The notes under the pieces were generated by a model, which saw nothing but the letters and a program-made list of their open reading frames with translations, made no database searches and was not told the DNA's origin. The translations under genes and the position numbers were made by a program. Source: Pycnococcus provasolii (lineage: Eukaryota; Chlorophyta; Pseudoscourfieldiophyceae; Pseudoscourfieldiales; Pycnococcaceae). From it: DNA of 64,000 bases. The first letter of the stretch is position 1; every line of letters starts with the position of its first letter. This document shows positions 49,255-58,451 of this stretch, piece after piece. Location: the NCBI GenBank assembly GCA_938743325.2, contig OW568898.1, forward strand, positions 248,189-312,188, read 5' to 3'.

Positions 49255-50820
49255 ATGGCGTCGCTGGTAATCATGCGCGCGTACGCAAGTGCCCCTCCTG
49301 CCGGCGGCGCACTCACCGCGCCATTTGTCGGGGCGAGGCGCGCAGACTGGTGCGACGCAACCTGTCGAGAACACTTGATCGTCGCCAAATCCGCAACCGA
49401 ACTTGTTGAAGCCTACAAAAAGGTGAAAAAAGAATGGGAGGAGGCCGACAGTGGATCGTTTGTGCCTGCAAATGTCGCTTATGCGTGTGGAACATGGACA
49501 CTTTCACTTGCCAAAAAAGCAAGCCACCGCTGGAATTACGGCGTCCATAAGGCGTCGAGCGCACGGGAAATTGTCGACGATGTGCAGAGCTGGAACGAAT
49601 CGACAAAAGACAAAAACACGATGTGGTACCTCGTGTCAGCAACTGCTGGAGACGGAGAATGGATATTTGTCGTCAAGGGGGAAGATGCTGGCGGAGGCTA
49701 TCGCGGCAAACAACAACTAATCGATTCGGAAACAGTGGCTCGTGTCAAAATGAGGCTTGATGTTTGGTTCAGCAAAGGATGGATGGCAGAGCACATTGTA
49801 TACGGCAATGGTGGCTGGTTAGTTGTAGCATGTGCGGGAGAGGCTGGCTCAAGTCAATTGGTGGTCGTGGCAGAGGATTCGGCCGATAAACTCCACTTGG
49901 GCATTGTGAAGGCATATGCGTTGGCTGTGCAGAGCGGCAAGAACTATCGCGTTGCAAACCTCGTTGGTGATGGGAAGTGCTCAGGCGTTGCCGTCATGGT
50001 GTCGACCAATTCCACGGCAAGCGTCGCGGAGAAGGTGGACATCACGCGCGGTATTAGCGACATCCATTCGCATCTGTCCGACGGGTATAAGGCAGAGCCA
50101 AGCATGTACTTGCGTGCAATTGCTGTTATGGGTGACGGCGAGCAAGTCACGTGTCTACAGACAGACGTCGTTAAGGAATTCAAGGGGGGAGAAGAATACA
50201 GCACACAACACTCTGTGAGCGTCTTGCGGGAACTCCTTGACGAGAACTCGAGGAGCCAGCCATGGCTTTCTGACGCCAAGTACAAAGGCGTGCACATGTT
50301 AGTCTGCCTTTCGGACCGTAGCAAAGCATTTGTGAACCCGGATGACTCGCGTCTTTCTAGCCTCGAGGCACAGCTCGGAAAGCAGAAGTCGCAATGTTCT
50401 ACCCTCAAAACACAGCTCGCGGAGCGGGATGCGAGGATCGCAAGCCTCGAGAAGAGCATTGCTGGTCTGGAGAGAGAGCTCAAGAATGCGCACAGCACGA
50501 AGGAAGACAAGGAGCTCAAAACACAGCTCGCGGAGCGGGATGCGAGGATCGCAAGCCTCGAGAAGAGCATTGCTAGTCTGGAGAAAGCGCTCAAGAATGC
50601 GCAGAGCACGAAGGAAGACAAGGAGGCGATCTTGAAGGAGGCGGAGGAGCAGATGGCACAGCATGTTGCGAGTCTCTCGAAGCTTTCGGCGTCTGAACGC
50701 AAGAAGCGGCTCAAGGCCATGATGCGCGAGTATCACCCGGACAAGAAGATTATCCTGCCGTGGTTGTTTACCAAGATAAGCGCGCTTGTGTCTGGCCACC
50801 TCAACAAGCCGTTTGTGTAA
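49255..50820 (+). CDS. Coiled-coil protein with repeated beta modules and a J-like C-terminus
   Basis: 521 residues from the ATG at 49255; the frame above it begins at GTG. Residues ~50-330 contain several repeats of a W-x-x-G...W-x-V/L-V pattern (WNYGVHKAS, GEWIFVVKGE, WFSKGWMAEHIVYGNGGWLV), which resembles the beta modules fused to some plant casein-kinase-like proteins (DUF7477); I hold that loosely. Residues ~383-456 are a coiled coil made of two almost identical 37-residue repeats. The last ~50 residues (SASERKKRLKAMMREYHPDK, then PWLFTKISALVSGHL) carry an HPD tripeptide between two helices, as in J domains that stimulate Hsp70, but helix I is short. The stop TAA overlaps a TGTAA signal. 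Confidence 0.7.
   Translation: MASLVIMRAYASAPPAGGALTAPFVGARRADWCDATCREHLIVAKSATELVEAYKKVKKEWEEADSGSFVPANVAYACGTWTLSLAKKASHRWNYGVHKASSAREIVDDVQSWNESTKDKNTMWYLVSATAGDGEWIFVVKGEDAGGGYRGKQQLIDSETVARVKMRLDVWFSKGWMAEHIVYGNGGWLVVACAGEAGSSQLVVVAEDSADKLHLGIVKAYALAVQSGKNYRVANLVGDGKCSGVAVMVSTNSTASVAEKVDITRGISDIHSHLSDGYKAEPSMYLRAIAVMGDGEQVTCLQTDVVKEFKGGEEYSTQHSVSVLRELLDENSRSQPWLSDAKYKGVHMLVCLSDRSKAFVNPDDSRLSSLEAQLGKQKSQCSTLKTQLAERDARIASLEKSIAGLERELKNAHSTKEDKELKTQLAERDARIASLEKSIASLEKALKNAQSTKEDKEAILKEAEEQMAQHVASLSKLSASERKKRLKAMMREYHPDKKIILPWLFTKISALVSGHLNKPFV
50404..50625 (+). repeat. 111-bp tandem duplication within the coiled-coil coding region
   Basis: Two adjacent 111-base copies (50404-50514 and 50515-50625) differ at only a few bases. 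Each encodes a 37-residue coiled-coil block starting LKTQLAERDARIASLEKSI. The length is a multiple of three, so the frame is kept. High identity suggests a recent duplication. Confidence 0.92.
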
Positions 50821-51126
50821 CGCACAGCATCGCGCACCCATCGATGCCACGACAACACCACAACTCACCAGCAGTGTATCACAGGATATCTGTCACGAGG
50901 TGATATCAAGTTGACAAGAGGAGGTGGGATAGTTCCCCTTGGCTCGCCTCTGTGCCCTACCTATTCATGCCTGATGCCTCACCGATGCGAGAAGAAACAA
51001 AACGGCAATCCGGATCTATGAAGTGAAGTGAAGTGATGTCACTCATCACCACTCAAGTTCATAGTCCATGTGGAATGTGGAATTGCATAAGTGGAGGGAA
51101 ACGGAAACCACCTCACCCTCCCTTCC
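50821..51126. other. Intergenic region between two plus-strand genes
   Basis: About 306 bases. It includes GAAGTGAAGTGAAGTGA (about 51019-51035), a short tandem repeat upstream of the glycosidase. No gene or structured RNA is seen. Confidence 0.45.
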
Positions 51127-53721
51127 ATGGCGTCCACGGCGATGATGCACAGATGCCATGGCGGCCTGTGCCTGCGCCTCTTCCTCCACTTTGTGTATTT
51201 ATCGTCACTCGTTACGGCTTCGTCAGATTTGTATCTCTTGAAGTACGATATGCAAGACGTATTGAAAGCGCACGATCCCACGTTCGTCGTGCCCAACGTC
51301 AAAGACGAACCGCTCAAAAAGTGGTGGGACGTGCCGTTTGGAGGAAACGGACTCGTCGGGTTCGGCGTCGCCGTCGACGAAAGAGGAATTGCTGTCATGC
51401 TAGGCAGAACGGACATATGGGACAAAAGAAGTCGTGGAACGCGACTGTCGACGGGAAACAACGTGCAGTACGACAGGCCGAGACTGCCCATCGGACAGGT
51501 GAGGTGGCCGTGCCGCGCATCAGCAGCAAACCTTAGAATTCACCTCTTCAACGCAACCGTCACCGCGAACGTCGCATGTGCCGAGGGCGGGGGCGTGTTT
51601 CTCGTCGCGTACGCGCCGCCGACGCCGAAAGACGCCGTCGTCGTGCAGACTTGGGTGCAAGGACAGGCGGCGTCGAAGCTCGCGTCGCCACAGTTTGAGC
51701 CTGCCGTCTCAGCGAGCCCGCTCTGGCTTCTTGGAAACTCCAACAAGGGGAAAGGTGGTGCCAAGCCAGGGAAGACGGCTTACCGTCCCAACCCGCCGGC
51801 AAAACGCAAGAAGACGCGGAGAGGCGCGCACGACGCCAGCGTGCAGACGCTGCTCGCTGGCGGAGGGTACGCGGTGGTGCACGGCCAAAAAGGCAACACG
51901 CTCGTGGCGGTCGTCAGCGGCGTGAGCGGGAAGAGCGCCGACGCGGCGGCGGAAACGGCGGCGGAGTCTCTCGACGAAGCGCTGAGCGCGCTGGACGACG
52001 GGTCGATGGCGCGCGAGCACGCCGCGTGGTGGAAGCACTACTGGGTCGACGAGGGCGCGTTCGTCACCATTCCCGACGCGCTCCTCGAGGGGCTGTACTA
52101 CATTCAGATGTACAAGCTCGGGTGCGCGATCCGCGCGCACTCGCCCGTGCCCATCGACCTGATCGGCCCGTGGCTGTTCGGACCCACCGCGTGGGCAGAC
52201 CTGCACTGGGACTTGAACATACAGGTGACGCACCCGCCGCTGCTCGCGTCGAATCACATCGGTGCGATGCGAGCTTACACCAGCTACGTCACGTCGCCCG
52301 CGCTGCGCCGTGCGTACAAAGCAAATGTCCCAAAGCGCATGGCATCGGACTCATTCGCTGCAGCTAACAGCGCGTCGAGCGTCGACGGGCTCGCGACGTG
52401 CTACTGGTCAACGTCTTCGTCGTGCCTCACCGAGCCGGGGCGGCACAAGGGCGCGATCCTCGGAAACCTCCTGTGGGCGCTCTTTGTTGCTCACCAGCAT
52501 GCCGTCTTCACAAACGACTCCGATATCGTCGTGAAGCAGGTGTACCCCGTGCTTGTGCCAGCCGTCAACTTCTACAGACGCCTCGCTAAAGTGTCGCGGT
52601 CGCGAGCGGGCACGAAGTATTCGCTGCCCGTGGCTGCGAGCCCGGAGTACAAGACGAATGCCGCGAATACGAACTACGATCTCAGCCTGCTGAAGTGGGG
52701 CTTGCGCACGCTGATCTCGATCACGGAATCGAACTCAGGTGGCGAGGCGTTGCAGCCAGCCCCAAAGCTGAAAGAGTGGAAGGAAATGCTTGCGGGTTTG
52801 CCTCACTACTACAGGACCGCAAGAGAAGGATACGGCATCGGCGACGGCCTTCGTGTTGCGATTCCGCAGAGGCACTTCAGCCACCTGCTGATGGTGTACC
52901 CTCTTGCCCTCGAGAACTGGGAGAATGAGGAGGCACGCGAGCTCATTCGCCGCTCGTCGGATCACTGGATCGGACTGTGCATGAAGAGCAGCGCATGCAG
53001 TGGCTACTCGTGGGTGATGGCAAGCCTGCTTTCGAGCATGATGGGGCGTGCTGATGCTGCCGTCGGCAATCTTACAAACCTTTTCGACTTTCGAATTCCA
53101 CGCGGAAAGCCTATCAATGCTAGAAAACGCTCAGGAATGGGCTCGAGCCTTGGCCCGAACACGATGTACGGCGAGATATGCAAGAAAACGTTCGCTGATG
53201 CATGCCCATGCATCGAGTCGCCAATTTTTGCTGTGGAAGCTTTGCACTCCATGCTGTTCACAGCGCGACAAGGTGTGCTGGACTTCTTCCCCGCCGCAGG
53301 CGTGTCGTCCTGGCGCGATCGAGGCATGCTTTCCATCCATCGCATGCGCGCTGAAGGTGGCTGGCTTGTGTCCGGCGCGTACGATCCAATCGCGGGCGCG
53401 AGTGCGTGGGTTGCGGTAACACGTCCGGAGGGTGTCAGTTTGTCTGAGTGCGTCGTTCGCACGAGATTGTCTGGTGCAGTGGCCATGCGCACCGATCTCT
53501 CCGATGGCGTGAAGCTGACTTCAAATGCTGGACATCGTGCAGGGCACACCTCCAGTGACTTGGTTCGGTTGGAATTCTCGGCCGAGTTCCGCGGCACGGT
53601 GGTTTTGTACTCGGAGGATTCAAAAGACGGCGCGCGCGTCGTCTCTTGGCCTGGCTTTGACGGTGCCTTGGATATGGATCGTGACACGAGGTGGGGACGA
53701 AGAGGCGCAAAACCTCGATAG
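51127..53721 (+). CDS. Secreted GH95-like/DUF5703 glycosidase
   Basis: 864 residues from the ATG at 51127. A hydrophobic stretch at ~15-32 (LRLFLHFVYLSSLVTAS) is a signal peptide. Residues ~45-290 form an N-terminal beta domain with KKWWDVPFGGNGLVGFGVAV and VMLGRTDIWDKRS, the opening signature of DUF5703/GH95-type proteins. An alpha/alpha six-hairpin catalytic domain follows (about 300-720), with LYYIQMYKLGCAIRA, WADLHWDLNIQVTHPPLLAS and GYGIGDGLRVAIPQRHFSHL. A C-terminal beta domain ends the protein. GH95 enzymes remove alpha-L-fucose or galactose from plant and algal polysaccharides. The exact family and substrate are uncertain, and a Lys/Arg-rich insert near residue 230 is unusual. A TGTAA lies 64 bases past the stop. 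Confidence 0.82.
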   Translation: MASTAMMHRCHGGLCLRLFLHFVYLSSLVTASSDLYLLKYDMQDVLKAHDPTFVVPNVKDEPLKKWWDVPFGGNGLVGFGVAVDERGIAVMLGRTDIWDKRSRGTRLSTGNNVQYDRPRLPIGQVRWPCRASAANLRIHLFNATVTANVACAEGGGVFLVAYAPPTPKDAVVVQTWVQGQAASKLASPQFEPAVSASPLWLLGNSNKGKGGAKPGKTAYRPNPPAKRKKTRRGAHDASVQTLLAGGGYAVVHGQKGNTLVAVVSGVSGKSADAAAETAAESLDEALSALDDGSMAREHAAWWKHYWVDEGAFVTIPDALLEGLYYIQMYKLGCAIRAHSPVPIDLIGPWLFGPTAWADLHWDLNIQVTHPPLLASNHIGAMRAYTSYVTSPALRRAYKANVPKRMASDSFAAANSASSVDGLATCYWSTSSSCLTEPGRHKGAILGNLLWALFVAHQHAVFTNDSDIVVKQVYPVLVPAVNFYRRLAKVSRSRAGTKYSLPVAASPEYKTNAANTNYDLSLLKWGLRTLISITESNSGGEALQPAPKLKEWKEMLAGLPHYYRTAREGYGIGDGLRVAIPQRHFSHLLMVYPLALENWENEEARELIRRSSDHWIGLCMKSSACSGYSWVMASLLSSMMGRADAAVGNLTNLFDFRIPRGKPINARKRSGMGSSLGPNTMYGEICKKTFADACPCIESPIFAVEALHSMLFTARQGVLDFFPAAGVSSWRDRGMLSIHRMRAEGGWLVSGAYDPIAGASAWVAVTRPEGVSLSECVVRTRLSGAVAMRTDLSDGVKLTSNAGHRAGHTSSDLVRLEFSAEFRGTVVLYSEDSKDGARVVSWPGFDGALDMDRDTRWGRRGAKPR

Positions 53722-53784
53722 CGAACAGCCTCGTCGCTAAAGTTCACTGAGCTCAGTACAGTACAGTACTACTATTTGTCTATT

Positions 53785-53789
53785 TGTAA
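53785..53789 (+). terminator. Putative TGTAA poly(A) signal of the glycosidase gene
   Basis: TGTAA occurs 64 bases after the stop and about 100 bases before the next start. Confidence 0.4.
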
Positions 53790-53889
53790 CATTGAACCCA
53801 ACCAGCCCTTTTGTGAAATCGGTTGGGGTTTTGTGGATTTCGGGTTTTAGGGAACGCGTCCTGACCGGGGATATTTTTCTGGCTCCGTC

Positions 53890-54609
53890 ATGATGGCGGC
53901 GGCGGCGGCAAGTTACCTCAAGTGTTGCGGCAAGTTTTCCTCCGTCGCAGGCCTTTGGTGCGCGCGCGTTGGCGCTGCGGCTGGCTTGGCGACCACCCGC
54001 CGCTCCTCCGCCTCCGCCGCCGCGGTCAACAAGGCGCCGCAACTCTCCCTGCTCATGCACATGGACAAAGTCGGGGCGCTGTCAGGCGAGGAGATCGCGC
54101 GCGTCTGGGCGGACTTTCACGCGCAGAAAAATATTCCGTGCGGAGTCATCACCGCGCACGAGTACAATACGCTGCAAAATAAGGCAAAGCAGTGCCCGAA
54201 CTTTGTCATACCCACAGTGACTGCGAACTCGGCGAACCCGGCGGCGGGATTCCAGGCGTTCTTCGTGCAGTGGCAGATGCCGTACTACGCCATCTTCACA
54301 GGCGCGGACGAGTACCGCATACTTGGCGCGGCGTCTAAACCGCTCTACAAAGTCACGCACTACACCGAACTACTCGCTACGAAGGGAATTGTACTCGCAA
54401 GAGGCGAAGCTGCCGCGCCCATCGACAACCGGCCCGTAGAGACGTCGGCAGGTGTGACGCCGGAACAAGGCAGGCAGCTCTTCGACCGCCTGCACGCCTT
54501 CTATGGCACGAGCGGTGGCGAGCGGAGATGGAGTATCGTGCAGCGCTTCAACAGCGGCGCGCCGGACTTCAGCTTCGAGCAACTGCTTGAGGAGTGTCGC
54601 GCCATGTGA
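53890..54609 (+). CDS. ATP11: Mitochondrial F1-ATPase assembly factor ATP11 (ATPAF1)
   Basis: 239 residues from the first of two adjacent ATGs at 53890. The first ~45 residues are Ala/Arg/Ser-rich without acidic residues, as in a mitochondrial presequence. The ATP11 domain follows: LSLLMHMDKVGALSGEEIAR, VWADFHAQKN, a central FVQWQMPYYAIFTG strand pair, and the closing LLATKGIVLARGEA that matches the family ending 'ELA-x-x-KGIVLMRGE'. ATP11 protects free F1 beta subunits until they pair with alpha. The length matches the family. It ends 76 bases from the DIS3 stop, tail-to-tail. Confidence 0.93.
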   Translation: MMAAAAASYLKCCGKFSSVAGLWCARVGAAAGLATTRRSSASAAAVNKAPQLSLLMHMDKVGALSGEEIARVWADFHAQKNIPCGVITAHEYNTLQNKAKQCPNFVIPTVTANSANPAAGFQAFFVQWQMPYYAIFTGADEYRILGAASKPLYKVTHYTELLATKGIVLARGEAAAPIDNRPVETSAGVTPEQGRQLFDRLHAFYGTSGGERRWSIVQRFNSGAPDFSFEQLLEECRAM

Positions 54610-54616
54610 CTCGTAT

Positions 54617-54621
54617 TGTAA
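54617..54621 (+). terminator. Putative TGTAA poly(A) signal of ATP11
   Basis: TGTAA begins eight bases after the ATP11 stop. The convergent DIS3 gene has its own TGTAA on the minus strand at 54675-54679. Confidence 0.5.
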
Positions 54622-54685
54622 CCCTCCACTTCTTTCTTCTTTCACGTTCTATGTTTGTGAAACACGTTCTATTATTACATCATGG

Positions 54686-57600
54686 CTATGCCACGGCGCC
54701 GTCTTCGTCGTCGTTCAGTGCGGCGAGTTTGTCCGCGAATGTCCCTTCAGCGTACGGTGCTGGCGATGATGCGACACCGATCGACGACGACGACGACAGC
54801 TTGGGAAGCTCGAGAACGAGGCGACGACGCCCAAATCCGCCATGCTCAATACTGATGCGAATCATCACCTGATCCAAAACTTGAACGCGCCGGCCAGGCT
54901 GGGACGCGAGAACACCGGCCATGACATTGCCATCGAAAGACGACCACAATGAGGCTGAGCCGTCGTCCTCGCGAACGCCACCAGCACTAGCGCCACCCTC
55001 CACATTCACGGGACCTTCCAGCCCGTACATTGGCACGAGAACGTTGATGGAGCGCTCGCTCACCTTCGTGATCCGTCCAGGCTCAAGCTGAGGAACGTCA
55101 CCAAACTTCGACGCAAAGTAAAGCAGCGTGTGCAATTCGACGGACGAACGACCTGCAAGCTGCGCGTTGCGATGCCGATAGTTGAGATTCTTCACCACAG
55201 CCTGTGCTTCAGATGACACGCCCAACTCGGCATCGTAGTACCCCAAGCCATACGCGAGCATGCGGTGAACCATGAGATCGGCATAGCGACGAATCGGCGA
55301 CGTGAAGTGCGTGTAGCACGCCATCGCAAGACCGTAGTGTCGCCTCGCCATTTCAACGGGAACGTCGCCAGACGTGAAATATACAGCCTGCTGCATGCAG
55401 CGCGTCGCGAGCATTCGCACAACCTTGTTGAACGTCGGGTCGTCGTCGCGCGTCGCACTGTCGAGGCCTTTCGCAAGCGCCTTGGACGATGTGGACACGT
55501 CGTCTGATAGCGGAAGGCCAAGAGCCTTGCCGAGCTGCACCATTGGGCGCAGCATCTCAGCGGTGGGATTCGGGTGGCGACGAAGGATTGCCGCCTCGGG
55601 AAATAGCTCAGAAAGCTTCGTCGCCACGGCCACATTTGCCGCCAACATGAACTCCTCGACCATGGCATTCGTCTCGCGAAGCTGGTACACGCCTACGTCT
55701 GTAGGATCGTGCGTCTCCGCGTCAAGCGAAAACTTCACCTCGCTCGATGCGAGGCTCAGCGCACCAGCGTCGAATCGCGATTGGCGCATGCATCTCGCAA
55801 GAGCGAGCAGGCGACGCAGCCCAAGCGCCGTCTCGCTTGCGTCGTTCGCATCGTCAATCGACGCCTGCGCCTCCGCGTACGTCATCGCACGTCGGGACCG
55901 AATGACAGTCTTCACAAACGTCGCCTCACACGTTGGAAAATGGAAGCCAGTTTTCGTTGTTGGTACGGCACTCTCCCCCGTCGTTCGACGCCGCTTCGCA
56001 CTGGCTGACGACTCGCTTGACCCTTGGCTCTCGAAGCACTCGTCTACATCGAATTCCCAAAGCACACTGAACGCGAGACGCTCGACACCGCCATTCAGGC
56101 TGCATATATCCTCCGTCAGTGGCTTGGGAAGCATGTCCAGGCGCCGATCCACGAGATACACAGTTGTGCCACGCCGCGAAGCCTCCGCGTCAAGTGCGGT
56201 GTTCGCCTGGACGAAGTGCCCGACGTCCGCAATGTGAACGCCCACGCTCACCTTGCGTCCGTCGGCGCTGATGGAACAGTGCAGCGCGTCGTCGATATCG
56301 CGGCAGCCTGGCGGATCAACTGAGCATATGTGAACATGTCTGAGGTCCAAACGCTGCGTCGGACGTGCCGCTGATGCCGACGATGGCATGGCGCAGGTTG
56401 TGGTCGTGTCCATAGGTGTTGTCATGCTGTCAAGGAAGTTGTCCGTCGCTGTTGCCACATCGCTGATCGGCGTGGCGCCAGCTGCATTAGCATCATTTCC
56501 ATCTTTTGACGCGGGCAGCATGAGAGCGTCTTCGTCATCGCCGCCGCCATCTTCGAATCCGGCACGCAGTCCGCCGCCAACCCACATGTCGCGTTCCTCG
56601 TGAAATTTCCACGGCAGAGGCGGCAAGCATGCATGCACCGATTCCGTAAATGGAAGACTGTTGACGTCGTGCTCGAGCAACACCACAGCTGTCTCAGAAA
56701 CCTTGTCGCCAATCTTCCCCAGAACTTTGACAAGATGGCCTTGCGGATGAGGTGAATCGGCGGGCCATTCGTCCAGCGCGACGACGAGGCGCTGATCCAT
56801 CAGGTTTGCCGCCTGCCTCGTCCAGAGACGCACCTTTGGCATGCGCCGGTCGTGAGGTACGAAAAGCACGCGTGTTTCGAACGACGACGTCGACGTCGCC
56901 GCTCCTTTCGCCATTGAATCGGTGTCGAGGCACCCGGCGTAGCCTCTCTCACGCCATGCACGCCGAAGGATGGCGACGACGCGTCCCTGCCGTTTCGTAC
57001 TCGTCGACGAATCTTTTCCTGCGTCCGCAGCCACATCTGGGGCGAGACCAACATCGCCGTCATCGCCGTCGTCGCCGTCGTTGTTCGCTGCCGCCTCCGC
57101 CTCTGCGGCGGTGATGATTTGCACTGCGACGAGATCGCCGTCCGTCGCGCGCGAGATGTTCGCTCTGCCCTTGATCGCGATGTCGAAGCCGTCCGTGTCC
57201 GAAGCCCCTCGTGCGCCAACGTATCCACTGTTACTCGAAAACCGAGAACATCGTAGCGTTCCCTGGTATAGTGCACCTGACTGCAATCCAGCACGCACTT
57301 GTGCGGCGTTGAGGTGTTCGGCAAATAGGCCACCAGCAGCCTGCTTGGCTTTCTGCTCGCCGCCGGCGCCGGCTGCCGGCGTCGACCGGAGCACGGAGTC
57401 GACGTGCGTTGGCGCGTCACGCTCGACGAGCTGCACAGGCGTCTCACAGATCAGCGTATCGGTACTTTGTCCTGAGTCTGCGGTGGCTGCTTGCACGGCG
57501 TCACGTATCGTCGCTTCGTCCGTCACGACGTGGATGGCAATGTCTGTTCCCGCCATGGCGTTTGCATACCACGCCGCCGCTTTGGCGACAGCCCTGGCAT

Positions 57601-58060
57601 CGCGCGCTTCGGGCGATTCGCCTTTCGCCTGCGGGCCCGCGTACGTGTCCTTGTGGTGTTCGTTGCTGAACACAAAGACGCGCCGCTTTGGATTCTGCTG
57701 GCTTGCCAGTGCACGCCACCGGTCCGCCATGCGCGACGCTCCGTGCGTCTTGAGGTGGTCGAGGACTGACGCCAGCAGGATGACATCTTCTAGCGCACCA
57801 GCCGCCTGCTCTGCAACGTCCAGGAGTGCGCGCGCGGCATCAGGCGCAAGAATCGCGTACCTTTGTGCCTGAGACGCCGTGCCAAGAACACACGGGTTTG
57901 ACTCTTCTCCCCCTCGGTATGCGAGCGGCGCATCTGGCGCGCCGCAGGATATGTCGTCACGCAGGTAGTGTTCTACCGTGTATTTTTTCACCAATCCTCC
58001 TCCTCGCCCACCACCACCACCACCTCTATTCTTCTTGTGGAACGACGTGCGGCTGAACAT
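54686..58060 (-). CDS. DIS3: DIS3/RRP44 exosome ribonuclease with altered PIN site
   Basis: 1,124 residues from the ATG at 58058-58060. The N-terminus (MFSRTSFHKK, KYTVEHYLRDDISCG) matches DIS3. A PIN domain follows (about 60-215) with RRVFVFSNEHHKDTY and KAAAWYANAM. Cold-shock domains precede the RNB exonuclease domain, whose catalytic box SVDPPGCRDIDDALHCSI (about residue 583) has all expected aspartates; YGLAMACYTHFTSPIRRYAD is also intact. An S1 domain ends the protein. DIS3 is the 3'-5' nuclease of the nuclear exosome. In the PIN domain the usual AILDTN reads AILAPD, so the first catalytic aspartate is absent, and the cysteines after DDISCG that normally anchor the core are also missing. 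Exonuclease activity should remain; endonuclease activity is doubtful. Confidence 0.96.
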   Translation of the reverse strand: MFSRTSFHKKNRGGGGGGRGGGLVKKYTVEHYLRDDISCGAPDAPLAYRGGEESNPCVLGTASQAQRYAILAPDAARALLDVAEQAAGALEDVILLASVLDHLKTHGASRMADRWRALASQQNPKRRVFVFSNEHHKDTYAGPQAKGESPEARDARAVAKAAAWYANAMAGTDIAIHVVTDEATIRDAVQAATADSGQSTDTLICETPVQLVERDAPTHVDSVLRSTPAAGAGGEQKAKQAAGGLFAEHLNAAQVRAGLQSGALYQGTLRCSRFSSNSGYVGARGASDTDGFDIAIKGRANISRATDGDLVAVQIITAAEAEAAANNDGDDGDDGDVGLAPDVAADAGKDSSTSTKRQGRVVAILRRAWRERGYAGCLDTDSMAKGAATSTSSFETRVLFVPHDRRMPKVRLWTRQAANLMDQRLVVALDEWPADSPHPQGHLVKVLGKIGDKVSETAVVLLEHDVNSLPFTESVHACLPPLPWKFHEERDMWVGGGLRAGFEDGGGDDEDALMLPASKDGNDANAAGATPISDVATATDNFLDSMTTPMDTTTTCAMPSSASAARPTQRLDLRHVHICSVDPPGCRDIDDALHCSISADGRKVSVGVHIADVGHFVQANTALDAEASRRGTTVYLVDRRLDMLPKPLTEDICSLNGGVERLAFSVLWEFDVDECFESQGSSESSASAKRRRTTGESAVPTTKTGFHFPTCEATFVKTVIRSRRAMTYAEAQASIDDANDASETALGLRRLLALARCMRQSRFDAGALSLASSEVKFSLDAETHDPTDVGVYQLRETNAMVEEFMLAANVAVATKLSELFPEAAILRRHPNPTAEMLRPMVQLGKALGLPLSDDVSTSSKALAKGLDSATRDDDPTFNKVVRMLATRCMQQAVYFTSGDVPVEMARRHYGLAMACYTHFTSPIRRYADLMVHRMLAYGLGYYDAELGVSSEAQAVVKNLNYRHRNAQLAGRSSVELHTLLYFASKFGDVPQLEPGRITKVSERSINVLVPMYGLEGPVNVEGGASAGGVREDDGSASLWSSFDGNVMAGVLASQPGRRVQVLDQVMIRISIEHGGFGRRRLVLELPKLSSSSSIGVASSPAPYAEGTFADKLAALNDDEDGAVA

Positions 58061-58451
58061 GTGGAATGGCGAGTGGAATGGAGAGCAAAAAAGTCAGGCG
58101 CAGGAAAACGAAACGGCCTGCCACCGCGGGAGACTCCGGAATGATAATCTGTGATAGTCTATGGCGGCGCACGAAGCAGGCCGAGGAGAAGTCCTATCCC
58201 CGAATTACATAGATTTAATTAGGGGTTAGGGGTTAGGGGTTAGGGGTTAGGAAACCCATGGGTCCCACCCCACGTTCACATGAACCGACCAACTAACCAA
58301 ATCACACGCTGGCTGGTTGGTTGCCGACGAGATTATGTCACCTTGCTTGCATTGGCAGATGGTTGGACGGCATACTTACTGTAATCTCGATTACACTAGT
58401 CTACTGGAATGAGCATGAGCCTCGTGCTATGCTCGATCTTTGGACTGGACT
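58061..58451. other. Upstream region of DIS3 with telomere-like repeat
   Basis: About 390 bases separating two minus-strand genes. It carries a TTAGGGG array (listed separately) and a TGGTTGGTTG-type repeat near 58308-58323. No gene is seen. Confidence 0.5.
58219..58251 (+). repeat. Interstitial TTAGGGG array
   Basis: Four full and one partial copies of the heptamer TTAGGGG, close to plant/algal telomere repeats. G-rich runs at this spacing can form a G-quadruplex. Confidence 0.8.
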
